Source: Brevibacillus sp. (GTDB lineage Bacteria > Bacillota > Bacilli > Brevibacillales > Brevibacillaceae). From it: 64,000 nucleotides of DNA. The notes under the pieces are model-generated. The model saw nothing but the letters and a program-made list of their open reading frames with translations. It made no database searches and was not told the DNA's origin. The DNA lies in contig JACDOF010000010.1 of the NCBI GenBank assembly GCA_017656235.1, positions 1 to 64,000 on the forward strand, read 5' to 3'. This document shows positions 41,687 to 51,004 of this stretch, piece by piece. Each line of letters begins with the position of its first letter. Position 1 is the stretch's first letter. The position numbers and the translations under genes were made by a program.

Positions 41687-42904
41687 GTGGATAGGGTGAA
41701 GCACCAAAAATACGCAAAACTCAAAATCCTCGGCCTGGTGGCGAGCACGTACGTTTTCGCCAAGTTTCAGGGGGGATTTGCCAGTTGGTTTTTGTTTTAC
41801 AGTTGTGTGACATTGGTTGGCTATGAATTACTGACGTATTTGTTGATGTTCGCCACGTTGGATGTTTCTCGCACCATCAGCCGGGATCGCCTGCAGGATG
41901 GAGACGACCTGGTGATCACGCTGCACTTGAAGCGAAAACTCTGGTTTCCGCTTGGCTGGAATCTGGTCATCGAACCGCTTCCGGAAAAGTTGGCCGGGTA
42001 CTATGAACCGCATCGTCAGCTGCTGTTTCCCTGGTTCAGGAGGGAAGTGACGATACGATACGTCATTCCACGGGTTCCGCGCGGCTATTACCAGCTAACC
42101 GATTGTGTCGTTACAGCGGGGGACTACTTCGGGTTTGTGCAGCGGAGCAAGACCTTTCCGCTATGTGACGAGTTCCTTGTTTATCCTTCCTACCGCCATT
42201 TGACGCATTGGCCGACTGGAGACGGGCGCATCAGCGGCAACATGAATGTGTCGCATCGGTGGTCGGACGACGTCGCCTCCGTTCGAGGTGTTCGTGACTA
42301 TCAACGAGGGGATCGACTGAGTCAGGTGCACTGGAAAGCGTCGGCGCGCGGACAAGGACTCAAGACCAAAGAGTTTGAACATCAAGCGACGAACCAGATC
42401 ACCTTTTTCTTTGATGTAGCCAGGGAAAGCTATCGTGGCCGGAGCGGCGAACTGTTTGAGATGGCGGTGAAGCTGACGGCAAGTCTCGTTTACTATGCCA
42501 GCCGCATGCAGTATCCGTTCGGCCTGGTGACGTATGGGCGCAAACGGGTGGCCATTCCTCCGGCCAATACCCAGGCGCACTTTTTTCGCGTCTTCGACCA
42601 GTTGGCCCGGGTGACGCCGGAAGGGGAGCAGCCGTTTGTGCAGGTGATCGGCAGGGAAGCGGTAGAATCTCCGCTGGGGCAGACCTTGGCCGTAATCACT
42701 CCACTGTTGGACAAGTCACTGGTCACCTCTCTCGCGGAGCTCAGCCGGAACGGACGGAACGTACACCTGTTTTGGGTTTACGAGGGACCCGAAATCCGTG
42801 AGGAGGAGCGGCGGGCGCTCCTCCTGCTTGCCGCAAGCCGTGTGACCTGTGAATCCATACATCCCGGCCAGTACGAACAGGTAAAGCGGATCGGAGGTGC
42901 TTGA
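41687..42904 (+). CDS. DUF58 membrane protein
   Basis: A 405-aa protein with two N-terminal membrane segments (about 10-55), a cytoplasmic or surface beta domain and the DUF58 core with the R-G-V-R-D-Y-x-x-G-D motif (near 205-215) and a von Willebrand-like domain. It is the usual partner of MoxR ATPases. It starts with GTG seven bases after the MoxR stop; an alternative GTG is at 41696. Confidence 0.88.
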   Translation: MDRVKHQKYAKLKILGLVASTYVFAKFQGGFASWFLFYSCVTLVGYELLTYLLMFATLDVSRTISRDRLQDGDDLVITLHLKRKLWFPLGWNLVIEPLPEKLAGYYEPHRQLLFPWFRREVTIRYVIPRVPRGYYQLTDCVVTAGDYFGFVQRSKTFPLCDEFLVYPSYRHLTHWPTGDGRISGNMNVSHRWSDDVASVRGVRDYQRGDRLSQVHWKASARGQGLKTKEFEHQATNQITFFFDVARESYRGRSGELFEMAVKLTASLVYYASRMQYPFGLVTYGRKRVAIPPANTQAHFFRVFDQLARVTPEGEQPFVQVIGREAVESPLGQTLAVITPLLDKSLVTSLAELSRNGRNVHLFWVYEGPEIREEERRALLLLAASRVTCESIHPGQYEQVKRIGGA

Positions 42905-42905
42905 G

Positions 42906-45122
42906 ATGAGGCAGGCGGGATTCTGGAAACGGACGAAAGTGCACGACTGGGCTGCCGCGTTGCTTCTCTTTTTCTTGGTTCGGGAGTGGCTGCTTCCTTT
43001 GGCGGCGCTGACCGATACGGCTGTCTTGACACCGTTTTACCTCGTAACGGCGGGCGTACTGCTGCTCGATCTGCTGGTCAGCTCCAGGCTGTTGACGATG
43101 ATCGCGAAAGTGGCGGGTGTCTTTTCCCTCATCTACGCCAGCTATTTCGTCACGCCTTTCTTTGACACCGCCTGGTTGTACGAAATTTATGAGCGGTTGA
43201 TGCGGGATTTGCCGCTGGTCTTCCAGCAAAACTGGCTGGAGATGTCGCCGATCACGCGAAACCTGCTGTTTGATTTGTTGTTGGTAGCTGTGGTGTCGCT
43301 GTTGTCGTATCTGGTGCTGGAACAGCGGCAGGCACTGTGGTTTGTGTTTATGACAGAGGCGTATCTGGCGACTCTGGATACGTTTATGCCGTACGAGGCG
43401 GATGGCGCGATTATCCGGGCGCTGATCGCCGGCTTCCTGCTGCTGTCGGCCACGCATTTTGCTGCTGTCGAAGCTGCTGCGTCTGCCTCGGCCAAGAGCA
43501 GAATCGCTTATTGGCGGACGTTGGTGGCCCCGCTGATGATTATCTGCCTCACTGTAGGCGTAGCGTACGCCGGGCCCAAGAAGGAGCCGAGCTGGCCTGA
43601 CCCGGTGCCGTTCTTGACGGGAAAAAGCGGCAGCTTGCCCGGCGGTATCAGCAAGGTGGGATATGATAACAACGACGAGCAGTTGGGCGGGCCATTTGTC
43701 CAGGATGAGCGGCTGGTGTTTCGTGCCGCCACTACCGGGAAGCATTACTGGCGAGGAGACTCCAAAGACGTATACACGGGTCGGGGGTGGGTAAAGCACC
43801 AGTCGAGCTATGAGGCAATCATGGAGCCCACGCGGCACACGTGGGAGAACATGTTGTTTATGGGCCTGGAGACGGAACAGATTAAAGCCCAAGTCCGGTT
43901 TGAAGAGACGCAGCAGTATTCGACGATTTTTTTTCCGGGACAGTTGAAGAGCCTGCCGGCGCTCATGCCGCGTCGTTCCATCGTCGTCCAGGACGCCCAG
44001 TACCAAAACCTGGAGGTCCACGAAGCGCTGCGTGAGGAGCAAAAGTTGTCCGACGGCGTGATTACCACACTGCCTGTGGCAGCATCCGGTTACCAACTTG
44101 TTGCGGAAGCGCCGATTTTGAGTGAAAAGGCACTCGTCAACGCCGGGCAGCAGTATCCGGATACGATCCGGCAGCGCTACCTGCAGCTTCCCGAAAGTCT
44201 GCCGCCACGGGTGATCAGTCTGGCCGAAGAAGTGACCCGTTCGGCCGATACTCCGTACGAAAAAGTGCGTGCCGTGGAGCGTTATCTGCGCTATAGCGGA
44301 AAGTATCAATACGAGACGGAAGACGTGCCCGTGGTGCAGCCAGGTGAGGATTTTGTCGATCAGTTCCTGTTTGAGAGCTTGCGCGGGTACTGTGACCATT
44401 TTTCCACCGCAATGACTGTCATGCTTCGTGCGGCTGGTGTTCCGGCCCGCTGGGTAAAAGGTTTTACGCAGGGGATCGTGGTGGATGCTGACGGTGAGAT
44501 CAAAATCGTGGAAGTACGCAACAAGGATGCCCACTCCTGGGTGGAGGTGTTCTTCCCCAATTACGGCTGGATTCCCTTTGAAGCGACCGCGTCGTTCACG
44601 TCACCGCTCAGGGTTCGCTACGATCTGGTGACCAGCAGTGAGCAGCAGCCGGTCGTACCGCCTGCCGCTGAGACGCCGGACCGTGATTCGGACGAGAGCC
44701 GCCTGCACGAGTTGGATGAGCTTGCCGGAGACGGCTCCAGCAGTTTTCGCTTCACGTGGTCGATCCTGCTTTGGCTTTTGATCCCGCTTATGGTGGCTGG
44801 CGCCGTGTTGTGGTTGTACCGCCGGCGACTGCTGGTCTGGTGGCTGCAGCGCCGAATCGATGCCTGCGGGAACGAACGTTTTGCAGAAAAGTACGGCGCC
44901 TTGCTGCTGCTCTACGAGCGGATGGTCATGCCGCGCAAGGAGGGGGAGACCCTGCGTGAATACGTCAAAAGACTGCGTGTTTCCGGAGAGGTTCGACAGG
45001 ATTTGTGGTTCCTTACGCAGCTTTACGAGCGGGTGCTGTACGGATACAAGGATTTGGAGGAAAAGTGGCGGCAGAGCGCCGATAAAATCATGGAGCGGTT
45101 GGTGCGGCACCTGAAGCCGTAA
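42906..45122 (+). CDS. Transglutaminase-like membrane protein
   Basis: A 738-aa protein with about five N-terminal membrane segments (about 10-210), a large outer transglutaminase-like domain with the Cys motif GYCDHFSTAMTVMLRAAGVP (Cys near 492) and the His motif NKDAHSWVEVFFPNYGWIPF (His near 541), and one C-terminal membrane segment (about 615-640) before a DUF4129-like tail. With the MoxR and DUF58 proteins it forms a conserved set that may modify cell-surface proteins. The ATG at 42906 has GGAGGT upstream and overlaps the DUF58 stop region. Confidence 0.9.
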   Translation: MRQAGFWKRTKVHDWAAALLLFFLVREWLLPLAALTDTAVLTPFYLVTAGVLLLDLLVSSRLLTMIAKVAGVFSLIYASYFVTPFFDTAWLYEIYERLMRDLPLVFQQNWLEMSPITRNLLFDLLLVAVVSLLSYLVLEQRQALWFVFMTEAYLATLDTFMPYEADGAIIRALIAGFLLLSATHFAAVEAAASASAKSRIAYWRTLVAPLMIICLTVGVAYAGPKKEPSWPDPVPFLTGKSGSLPGGISKVGYDNNDEQLGGPFVQDERLVFRAATTGKHYWRGDSKDVYTGRGWVKHQSSYEAIMEPTRHTWENMLFMGLETEQIKAQVRFEETQQYSTIFFPGQLKSLPALMPRRSIVVQDAQYQNLEVHEALREEQKLSDGVITTLPVAASGYQLVAEAPILSEKALVNAGQQYPDTIRQRYLQLPESLPPRVISLAEEVTRSADTPYEKVRAVERYLRYSGKYQYETEDVPVVQPGEDFVDQFLFESLRGYCDHFSTAMTVMLRAAGVPARWVKGFTQGIVVDADGEIKIVEVRNKDAHSWVEVFFPNYGWIPFEATASFTSPLRVRYDLVTSSEQQPVVPPAAETPDRDSDESRLHELDELAGDGSSSFRFTWSILLWLLIPLMVAGAVLWLYRRRLLVWWLQRRIDACGNERFAEKYGALLLLYERMVMPRKEGETLREYVKRLRVSGEVRQDLWFLTQLYERVLYGYKDLEEKWRQSADKIMERLVRHLKP

Positions 45123-45164
45123 TGGTTGAGAGGCATCGCTTTCGACGGCAAGGTGATGAGAAGC

Positions 45165-45193
45165 TTGATCAAACGATGCCGGTCTGCTAGAAT
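45165..45193 (+). promoter_or_regulatory. Promoter of guaA
   Basis: TTGATC, 17 bp, TAGAAT. The transcript would start near 45200, about 15 bp before a terminator hairpin. Confidence 0.6.
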
Positions 45194-45213
45194 GTGCATC
45201 AAAGCGCGATAGC

Positions 45214-45261
45214 AATGGGCCTCTGTCTCCTCACGCTTGAGGAGGCGGACCCATTTTTTTT
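45214..45261 (+). terminator. Terminator/attenuator in guaA leader
   Basis: AATGGG pairs with CCCATT and the inner strands TCTGTCTCCTCA and TGAGGAGGCGGA pair throughout (a two-base CC bulge only), followed by eight T residues. As it lies between the guaA promoter and its ribosome site, it may be an attenuator; it could also end the upstream operon. Confidence 0.8.
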
Positions 45262-45283
45262 GCGAAGAACAAGGAGGATAGGC

Positions 45284-46822
45284 ATGAATAAGCCATTGGA
45301 GATGGTGGTCGTACTCGACTTCGGAGGACAATATAACCAGTTGATCGCCAGGCGGGTACGCGATCTGGGAGTCTACAGCGAACTTTTGCCGTACAATACC
45401 CCGGTGGAAAAAATCAAGGAACTTCAGCCCAAAGGAATTATTTTCTCCGGCGGTCCGGCCAGTGTCTACGAGCAGGGAGCCCCGATGGTCGACCCGGCGA
45501 TTTACGAACTGGGCATTCCGATTCTGGGGATCTGCTACGGTATGCAGTTGATGACCCATTTGCTCAAGGGCAAGGTGGAACGTGCCGGCGTCCGCGAATA
45601 CGGCAAGGCGGATGTGCGCATCCAGAACCGGCACCCGCTGTACGAGAAGTGGGGGGACAGCGAAGTCGTCTGGATGAGCCATACCGACAAGGTAGTGGAA
45701 CTGCCGGAAGGTTTCCAGGTGGATGCGGTCAGTGAGGCCTGCCCGGTGGCGGCCATGTCCCACCCGGAGCGCAAGCTGTACGGTGTACAGTTCCACCCGG
45801 AAGTGGGCCATACGGTAAAAGGTAACGAGTTTCTTGCCAACTTCCTGTTTGCCATCTGCGGCTGCAAGGGAGATTGGAGCATGTCCAACTTCATCGAGGA
45901 CGAAGTGGCCCGGATTCGCCGCATAGTAGGGGACAAGCAGGTGCTCTGCGCACTGTCCGGTGGCGTCGACTCTTCAGTAGTGGCAGCGCTGATTCACCGG
46001 GCGATCGGCGACCAGCTTACCTGCATGTTCGTCGATCACGGGCTTTTGCGCAAAGGGGAAGCGGAAAGCGTGATGGAGACCTTCGCCGGCAAGTTTGCCA
46101 TGAAGGTGATCAAGATCGACGCACGTCAGCGCTTTCTCAACAAGTTGAAAGGCGTGAGCGACCCGGAGCAGAAGCGGAAGATTATCGGCAACGAGTTTAT
46201 CTACGTCTTTGAAGAAGAGTCCAAAAAGCTGGCGGAGATTGACTTTTTGGCGCAAGGAACCCTGTATACCGACATCATTGAGAGCGGTACGGAGACAGCG
46301 CAGACGATCAAATCCCACCACAATGTTGGCGGACTGCCGGAGGATATGCGTTTTGAACTGATCGAACCGCTGAAAACGCTGTTCAAGGACGAGGTCCGCA
46401 AGCTGGGCACGGAACTGGGACTGCCGGATGAGATCGTCTGGCGGCAGCCATTCCCGGGGCCGGGGTTGGCCATTCGCGTGCTCGGAGAAGTGACGGAAGA
46501 AAAACTGACGATTGTGCGGGAATCGGACGCTATCCTGCGCGAGGAGATTGCCAAGGCGGGGCTCGACCGGGAGATTTGGCAGTACTTTACCGCACTGCCG
46601 GACATGAAAAGCGTCGGCGTGATGGGGGACGCCCGTACTTACTCCTACACGGTCGGGATTCGCGCCGTCACCTCCGTCGACGGCATGACCGCCGACTGGG
46701 CTCGCATTCCCTGGGAGGTGCTGGAGAAGATTTCGACCCGAATCGTCAACGAGGTGGACAACGTCAACCGGGTCGTCTACGACATCACCTCCAAACCGCC
46801 GGCCACAATCGAGTGGGAGTGA
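45284..46822 (+). CDS. guaA: GMP synthase (glutamine-hydrolysing)
   Basis: A 512-aa enzyme that aminates XMP to GMP in guanine nucleotide synthesis. It has an N-terminal class I glutamine amidotransferase (GICYGMQ with catalytic Cys near 85; [10 protein letters not shown] with His and Glu near 170), the ATP pyrophosphatase domain with the P-loop [10 protein letters not shown] (about 224-233), and the C-terminal dimerisation domain ending in [18 protein letters not shown] precedes the ATG at 45284. Length is usual for GuaA. Confidence 0.97.
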   Translation: MNKPLEMVVVLDFGGQYNQLIARRVRDLGVYSELLPYNTPVEKIKELQPKGIIFSGGPASVYEQGAPMVDPAIYELGIPILGICYGMQLMTHLLKGKVERAGVREYGKADVRIQNRHPLYEKWGDSEVVWMSHTDKVVELPEGFQVDAVSEACPVAAMSHPERKLYGVQFHPEVGHTVKGNEFLANFLFAICGCKGDWSMSNFIEDEVARIRRIVGDKQVLCALSGGVDSSVVAALIHRAIGDQLTCMFVDHGLLRKGEAESVMETFAGKFAMKVIKIDARQRFLNKLKGVSDPEQKRKIIGNEFIYVFEEESKKLAEIDFLAQGTLYTDIIESGTETAQTIKSHHNVGGLPEDMRFELIEPLKTLFKDEVRKLGTELGLPDEIVWRQPFPGPGLAIRVLGEVTEEKLTIVRESDAILREEIAKAGLDREIWQYFTALPDMKSVGVMGDARTYSYTVGIRAVTSVDGMTADWARIPWEVLEKISTRIVNEVDNVNRVVYDITSKPPATIEWE

Positions 46823-46911
46823 CATGCTCACAGGCAGCAGAAGGCGGCCAGGCGCGTATCGACTGTAGGAGAATGAAGTATAAGCGTACATTCGTATAAA
46901 TTTAATCATAT

Positions 46912-46924
46912 AACGTTCGGATTT
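46912..46924 (+). promoter_or_regulatory. PurBox upstream of pbuG
   Basis: AACGTTCGGATTT matches the reverse complement of the Bacillus PurR box with one mismatch. It ends 3 bp before the -35 hexamer, as the PurBox of purE does (4 bp). Confidence 0.6.
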
Positions 46925-46927
46925 TCG

Positions 46928-46956
46928 TTGACAGAGATCAGGACACCTGCTACACT
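46928..46956 (+). promoter_or_regulatory. Promoter of pbuG
   Basis: TTGACA, 17 bp, TACACT: a strong SigA-type promoter upstream of the riboswitch. Confidence 0.85.
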
Positions 46957-46985
46957 TTTCGATGTGGTCAAAATAAAAAGCAAAG

Positions 46986-47054
46986 GTTCGTATAATCCCG
47001 GGAATATGGCTCGGGAGTCTCTACCAGGTCACCGCAAATGATCTGACTACGAAC
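46986..47054 (+). promoter_or_regulatory. Purine (guanine-type) riboswitch aptamer
   Basis: P1 is GTTCGTA/TACGAAC (46986-46992 with 47048-47054). P2 is CCCGGG/CTCGGG around AATATGG, P3 is the CAGGTC.../GATCTG stem around CCGCAAAT, and the junction TCTCTACC is conserved. The C in the GACTACGA 3' part specifies guanine or hypoxanthine rather than adenine. A terminator lies 70 bp downstream, so purine binding should switch transcription off. Confidence 0.93.
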
Positions 47055-47125
47055 GGAACAGGCGCGAAATGTGTATTGTCCTGATTATTTTGTCATCCGT
47101 GCATCCGTTCCTTTCGACAGTCAGA

Positions 47126-47154
47126 GGCATAGGCGAGTCCTACTGCCTTTTTTG
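47126..47154 (+). terminator. Riboswitch expression-platform terminator
   Basis: AGGCA-T-AGG and CCT-AC-TGCCT pair over loop CGAGT, then six T residues. It sits between the aptamer and the pbuG ribosome site. Confidence 0.82.
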
Positions 47155-47192
47155 TTTTGGCCCGAAACCATGCTGTTGAGGAGGACATCCAG

Positions 47193-48563
47193 GTGCGCAA
47201 GTACTTTGAGTTCGACAAGTATGCGACCAACTATCGGCGCGAAACGATTGCCGGAATTACCACCTTTCTGGCGATGGCCTACATCCTTGCGGTCAACCCG
47301 TTCATCCTGAGCGGTGCCGATTTGCCAGCCGAACTGAAGGCCAACTACCCGCCGTTTACGGCTGTATTTACGGCCACGGCGCTGGCTGCTGCCATCGGGA
47401 CCATTCTGATGGGTGTCGTCGGCAAACTGCCGATTGCCCAGGCTCCCGGGATGGGCTTGAACGCATTTTTCACCTTCACCGTCGTTTTGACCATGGGGAT
47501 TCCCTGGCAAAAGGCGTTGGCCGCTGTCTTCATCTCTTGTACGATTTTCCTGATTCTCTCGCTGACCGGTGTGCGTGAAGCGATCATCAATGCCATTCCG
47601 GCCGGTTTGAAGTATGCCGTCTCGGCGGGAATTGGCCTGTTTATCGCGTTTGTCGGATTGAAAAACGCCGGACTGATCGTCGCCAACGAAGCCACTTTCG
47701 TCTCGCTTGGCCACCTCAGTTTTCATGCGGAGATGAGCCCCGAAGAGGTACTGGCGGCCCAAAACGCCCTGCTGGCCGTATTTGGCCTGGTATTTACGGC
47801 GATACTCATGGCTCGTCGCGTTCCGTCGGCCATCTTTATCGGGATGGCGGTAACGGCAGTGGTGGGCATGATCTTCGGTCTGGTGGCCATTCCGGACAAG
47901 CTCTTTGATGTCCCGCCCAGCCTCGCTCCTACGTTTGGGGCCGCCATTCCGTACCTGACCGATTTTTCCACACTGTTCTCCGGTCAGATGCTGATCGTCG
48001 TCTTCACTTTCCTGTTCGTTGATTTCTTTGACGCGACGGGAACGCTGCTCGGTGTGGCCAATCAGGCCGGGCTATTGAAGGACGGCAAACTGCCCCGTCC
48101 CGGGCGGGCACTTGCTTCCGATGCAATTGCCGGCATGAGCGGCGCAATTCTGGGGACGTCGACCACCACTGCCTACATTGAGTCGGCAGCGGGGGTGGCG
48201 GCGGGCGGTCGTACCGGGTTTGCCTCGGTCGTCACCGGTGTTCTCTTTTTGCTGGCGCTGTTTATCTCGCCGCTGCTGGCCGTGGTTACGCCGGCCGTCA
48301 CCGCTCCGGCACTGGTGATCGTCGGCTCACTCATGGCTTCCCATATGGCAAAGGTGGCCTGGGATCAGATTGAAGAAGCGCTTCCTGCGTTTTTGACCAT
48401 CTTGATCATGCCGCTCAGCTTCAGCATCGCCTCGGGGATTGCGGCCGGGTTTATTGTCTATCCGGTTACCAAAGTGTTTAAAGGTCAGGCCAAAGAAGTG
48501 CACCCGGCGATGTACGTCTTGTTTTTCATCTTCCTGTTCTACTTTATCTGGCTGCGAGAATAG
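47193..48563 (+). CDS. pbuG: NCS2-type hypoxanthine/guanine permease
   Basis: A 456-aa inner-membrane transporter of the AzgA/PbuG branch of NCS2, with twelve or more membrane segments. Signatures seen: ETIAGITTFLAMAYILAVNP, QAPGMGLNAFF and DFFDATGTLLGVANQAGL. It brings purine bases into the cell for salvage. The GTG at 47193 is preceded by GAGGAGG; the frame extends upstream without a better start. Transcription is set by a PurBox-linked promoter and a guanine riboswitch. Confidence 0.93.
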   Translation: MRKYFEFDKYATNYRRETIAGITTFLAMAYILAVNPFILSGADLPAELKANYPPFTAVFTATALAAAIGTILMGVVGKLPIAQAPGMGLNAFFTFTVVLTMGIPWQKALAAVFISCTIFLILSLTGVREAIINAIPAGLKYAVSAGIGLFIAFVGLKNAGLIVANEATFVSLGHLSFHAEMSPEEVLAAQNALLAVFGLVFTAILMARRVPSAIFIGMAVTAVVGMIFGLVAIPDKLFDVPPSLAPTFGAAIPYLTDFSTLFSGQMLIVVFTFLFVDFFDATGTLLGVANQAGLLKDGKLPRPGRALASDAIAGMSGAILGTSTTTAYIESAAGVAAGGRTGFASVVTGVLFLLALFISPLLAVVTPAVTAPALVIVGSLMASHMAKVAWDQIEEALPAFLTILIMPLSFSIASGIAAGFIVYPVTKVFKGQAKEVHPAMYVLFFIFLFYFIWLRE

Positions 48564-48585
48564 ATTGGGCAGAATTGCCGGACAG

Positions 48586-48620
48586 AAAGCTGATGTCCCG
48601 AAAAGGGAGTCAGCTTTTTT
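48586..48620 (+). terminator. Terminator after pbuG
   Basis: AAGCTGA-TG-TCCC, loop GAAA, A-GGGA-G-TCAGCTT, then TTTT. Confidence 0.85.
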
Positions 48621-48725
48621 GCGTTTTAGGAGGTTAACTTTTTTTCTTGCGAATATATTATCCTAATAGGGACTTGATTACGATCAGGGGTTTGGCAGCG
48701 AATACGGCAGACGGAGGAGAAGGGC

Positions 48726-50315
48726 ATGACAGGCAGGACGCGGGCAGTTGTGGCAGCAGCGGGATTGGTCATAGCAGCGGGATTGGTCGTGATGTTGTTG
48801 GCGGCGGGGGTGGGGAATCAAGAAGCGCAGCCGGAGGAATCAGCTTCGGCACCTGTCAATCCGCAGGGTAAACCGGGCGGGCTGACGATCCCCGTGTATA
48901 CAGCCGATGTGCAGGTCGATCCGGAAGCGCGGCGCGTCCACGGCTCACTCACGGTTCGCTTCCGGCCCGCCGATCCCAGGCATGTCTACTTTCACTTGTA
49001 TCCCAACGCCTTCCGGGATGATGCTGCCCTGGATTCCCCCAACTGGGAATACGTATTGGGAAAAGAGCGGGAGGCAGGAGAGATCGCGATTGGCCAGGTG
49101 GAGGCAAATGGACAGCCTGTACCGGCTGAGGTAAAAGGGACGATTCTCAAAGTGTCGTTTCCCACCGCGCTGCCAAATGGCCAGGAAGCGGCCGTTACCA
49201 TCCCGTTTGAACTGCGGCTGCCGCGAAACAACGGCCGCATGTCCTACAACGATCACGCCTTGTGGCTGGGCAACTGGCTGCCGATTCTGGCAGTGAAGGA
49301 CGAGGCAGGCTGGCGGCTCGATCCGTACCTTCCCATGGGCGATCCATTCTACAGTGAAGCGGCAGATTACCACCTTCGCATCGCCATACCTGCCGGCTAC
49401 CAACTGGCTTCAACCGGGGTGGAAAGCAGGGCGGTGATTACCGAGACGCGTCCATCCCGGCAAAAGTGGTATGAAGTGGACGGCAGGCGTGTACGCGATT
49501 TCGCTCTGGTTGTGATGGATGAGACGTATCACGCCCTGACGGAGAAGGTGGGCGGCACCGTTTTGAACACCTGGTGGCAGGAGGGGGACGATCCCCAGAC
49601 CGTGAAACAACTGCATGATCTGGCGGCCCGCTCGTTTGCCTACTACAGTGAAATGTTCGGAAACTATCCGTACCCGGAGTACGATGTGGTCAAGACCGGC
49701 GGTTTTTTTGGGGGAATGGAGTATCCCGGCATCGTCTTTATTCAGGACGGTTACTTCGATCAGATGAGCACATACGGTGCGGCTGTTGTCGCTCATGAGA
49801 CGGCGCATCAGTGGTTTTACGGGCTGGTTGGCAGTGATGAAATCCGTGAGGCGTGGGTGGATGAAAGTTTGACCGACTACGCCACGATGGCGTTTCTTGA
49901 GCAGTATGATACGAGAATGGCACGCTCGTACATCAGTCAGCGACTCTCCCGCGGTCGACAGGCAGACGCGCTGTACCCGGAGCTGACCGTCTGGCAGCCG
50001 CTTGAGGCATTTCCCGATTGGAAGAGTTACAGCGATCTGGTCTATGCACGGGGGGCCACCATGCTTTGGGAGCTGGGCCGGAAGTGGGGGACTGATCGGG
50101 TCAACGCCGTGCTGCGCCGTTATGTGGAAGCTCATCGCTTCGGTCTGGGGACGGGGCGTGATGTCGTTCAGGCTTTCACAGAAGCAGTGGGAACCGATGC
50201 CACGCCTTACTTTGAGTACTGGCTGGGATTCAGGAAGGACAAACGGTCGGAAGCGGAAGTGTGGGCGGAAGCAGGGGCGCGAGCGATGCGGAATCAGCCA
50301 GGAAAAAAAGGTTGA
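48726..50315 (+). CDS. M1 family metallopeptidase, exported
   Basis: A 529-aa zinc aminopeptidase-like protein. An N-terminal membrane or signal segment (about 8-30) is followed by a beta domain and the gluzincin catalytic domain with HETAHQWFYG (HExxH near 357) and the third ligand in WVDESLTDYA (Glu near 380). The Gly-x-Met-Glu-Asn motif of classic M1 enzymes appears as GGMEYPG. It is likely anchored to the outer face of the membrane. GGAGGAGAAGG precedes the ATG. Confidence 0.88.
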   Translation: MTGRTRAVVAAAGLVIAAGLVVMLLAAGVGNQEAQPEESASAPVNPQGKPGGLTIPVYTADVQVDPEARRVHGSLTVRFRPADPRHVYFHLYPNAFRDDAALDSPNWEYVLGKEREAGEIAIGQVEANGQPVPAEVKGTILKVSFPTALPNGQEAAVTIPFELRLPRNNGRMSYNDHALWLGNWLPILAVKDEAGWRLDPYLPMGDPFYSEAADYHLRIAIPAGYQLASTGVESRAVITETRPSRQKWYEVDGRRVRDFALVVMDETYHALTEKVGGTVLNTWWQEGDDPQTVKQLHDLAARSFAYYSEMFGNYPYPEYDVVKTGGFFGGMEYPGIVFIQDGYFDQMSTYGAAVVAHETAHQWFYGLVGSDEIREAWVDESLTDYATMAFLEQYDTRMARSYISQRLSRGRQADALYPELTVWQPLEAFPDWKSYSDLVYARGATMLWELGRKWGTDRVNAVLRRYVEAHRFGLGTGRDVVQAFTEAVGTDATPYFEYWLGFRKDKRSEAEVWAEAGARAMRNQPGKKG

Positions 50316-50370
50316 TGATTGGAGCCGGTTGGCACTGTTAAAGGCGAATGATTTTATTTGCAATACCTTT

Positions 50371-50383
50371 AATGTTCGGGATT
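50371..50383 (+). promoter_or_regulatory. PurBox upstream of purE
   Basis: AATGTTCGGGATT matches the reverse complement of the PurR box with one mismatch, 4 bp before the -35. Confidence 0.65.
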
Positions 50384-50387
50384 AGGC

Positions 50388-50417
50388 TTGACACCTGTTC
50401 GTTTCGCCTGTTACACT
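50388..50417 (+). promoter_or_regulatory. Promoter of purEKB
   Basis: TTGACA, 18 bp, TACACT. No purine aptamer is seen in the 95-nt leader between this and purE. Confidence 0.8.
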
Positions 50418-50512
50418 GTGAAAGGCAACGATACGGAATACGGATAAAGGATAGTCCACAGTGGAGACCGCGTTGATCACGACTGTACCATCACAGGAAG
50501 GAGCTTGCGAAG

Positions 50513-51004
50513 ATGGGCGAAAAACCGTTGGTTGGTGTGATTATGGGCAGCAAGTCAGACTGGGAAACGATGCGGGAAACCTGTGCCATTTTGGAGGAAC
50601 TGCACGTGCCCTATGAGAAAAAAGTCGTCTCCGCGCACCGGACACCCGACCTGATGTTTCACTACGCAGAGACAGCCCAAGCGAGGGGATTGGAGGTAAT
50701 CATTGCCGGGGCGGGCGGTGCGGCTCATCTTCCGGGAATGGTAGCTGCCAAGACGGCGCTGCCGGTGATTGGCGTGCCGGTTATGTCCTCCTCCCTGAGT
50801 GGTCTCGATTCACTGCTGTCGATCGTTCAGATGCCAGGCGGCGTACCGGTGGCGACGGTGGCGATCGGCAGGGCGGGGGCGATCAACGCCGGCTTGCTGG
50901 CAGCACAAATCCTCGGGATCAAGTATCCGGAGATTCAGGAGCGGTTTTCAGCAAGACGGGAAACGATACGGCAAAACGTATTGGAGGATAGCGATTTAAC
51001 GTGA
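50513..51004 (+). CDS. purE: N5-carboxyaminoimidazole ribonucleotide mutase
   Basis: A 163-aa class I PurE that converts N5-CAIR to CAIR in purine synthesis. [23 protein letters not shown] and [20 protein letters not shown] are the conserved active-site segments. AAGGAG precedes the ATG. It overlaps the purK start by four bases (GTGA). Confidence 0.97.
   Translation: MGEKPLVGVIMGSKSDWETMRETCAILEELHVPYEKKVVSAHRTPDLMFHYAETAQARGLEVIIAGAGGAAHLPGMVAAKTALPVIGVPVMSSSLSGLDSLLSIVQMPGGVPVATVAIGRAGAINAGLLAAQILGIKYPEIQERFSARRETIRQNVLEDSDLT

Noticed and set aside
42741-44534. Reverse-strand frame of 597 codons opposite the transglutaminase gene
   Set aside because: A shadow of high-GC codons of a gene with a clear Cys/His active site; its predicted product is His/Arg/Gln-rich without any known fold.
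50388-50512. Purine riboswitch expected in front of purE
   Set aside because: The 95-nt leader has none of the conserved junction sequences (TATAATC, TTTCTACC, GACTAYGA); only the PurBox and promoter are seen.
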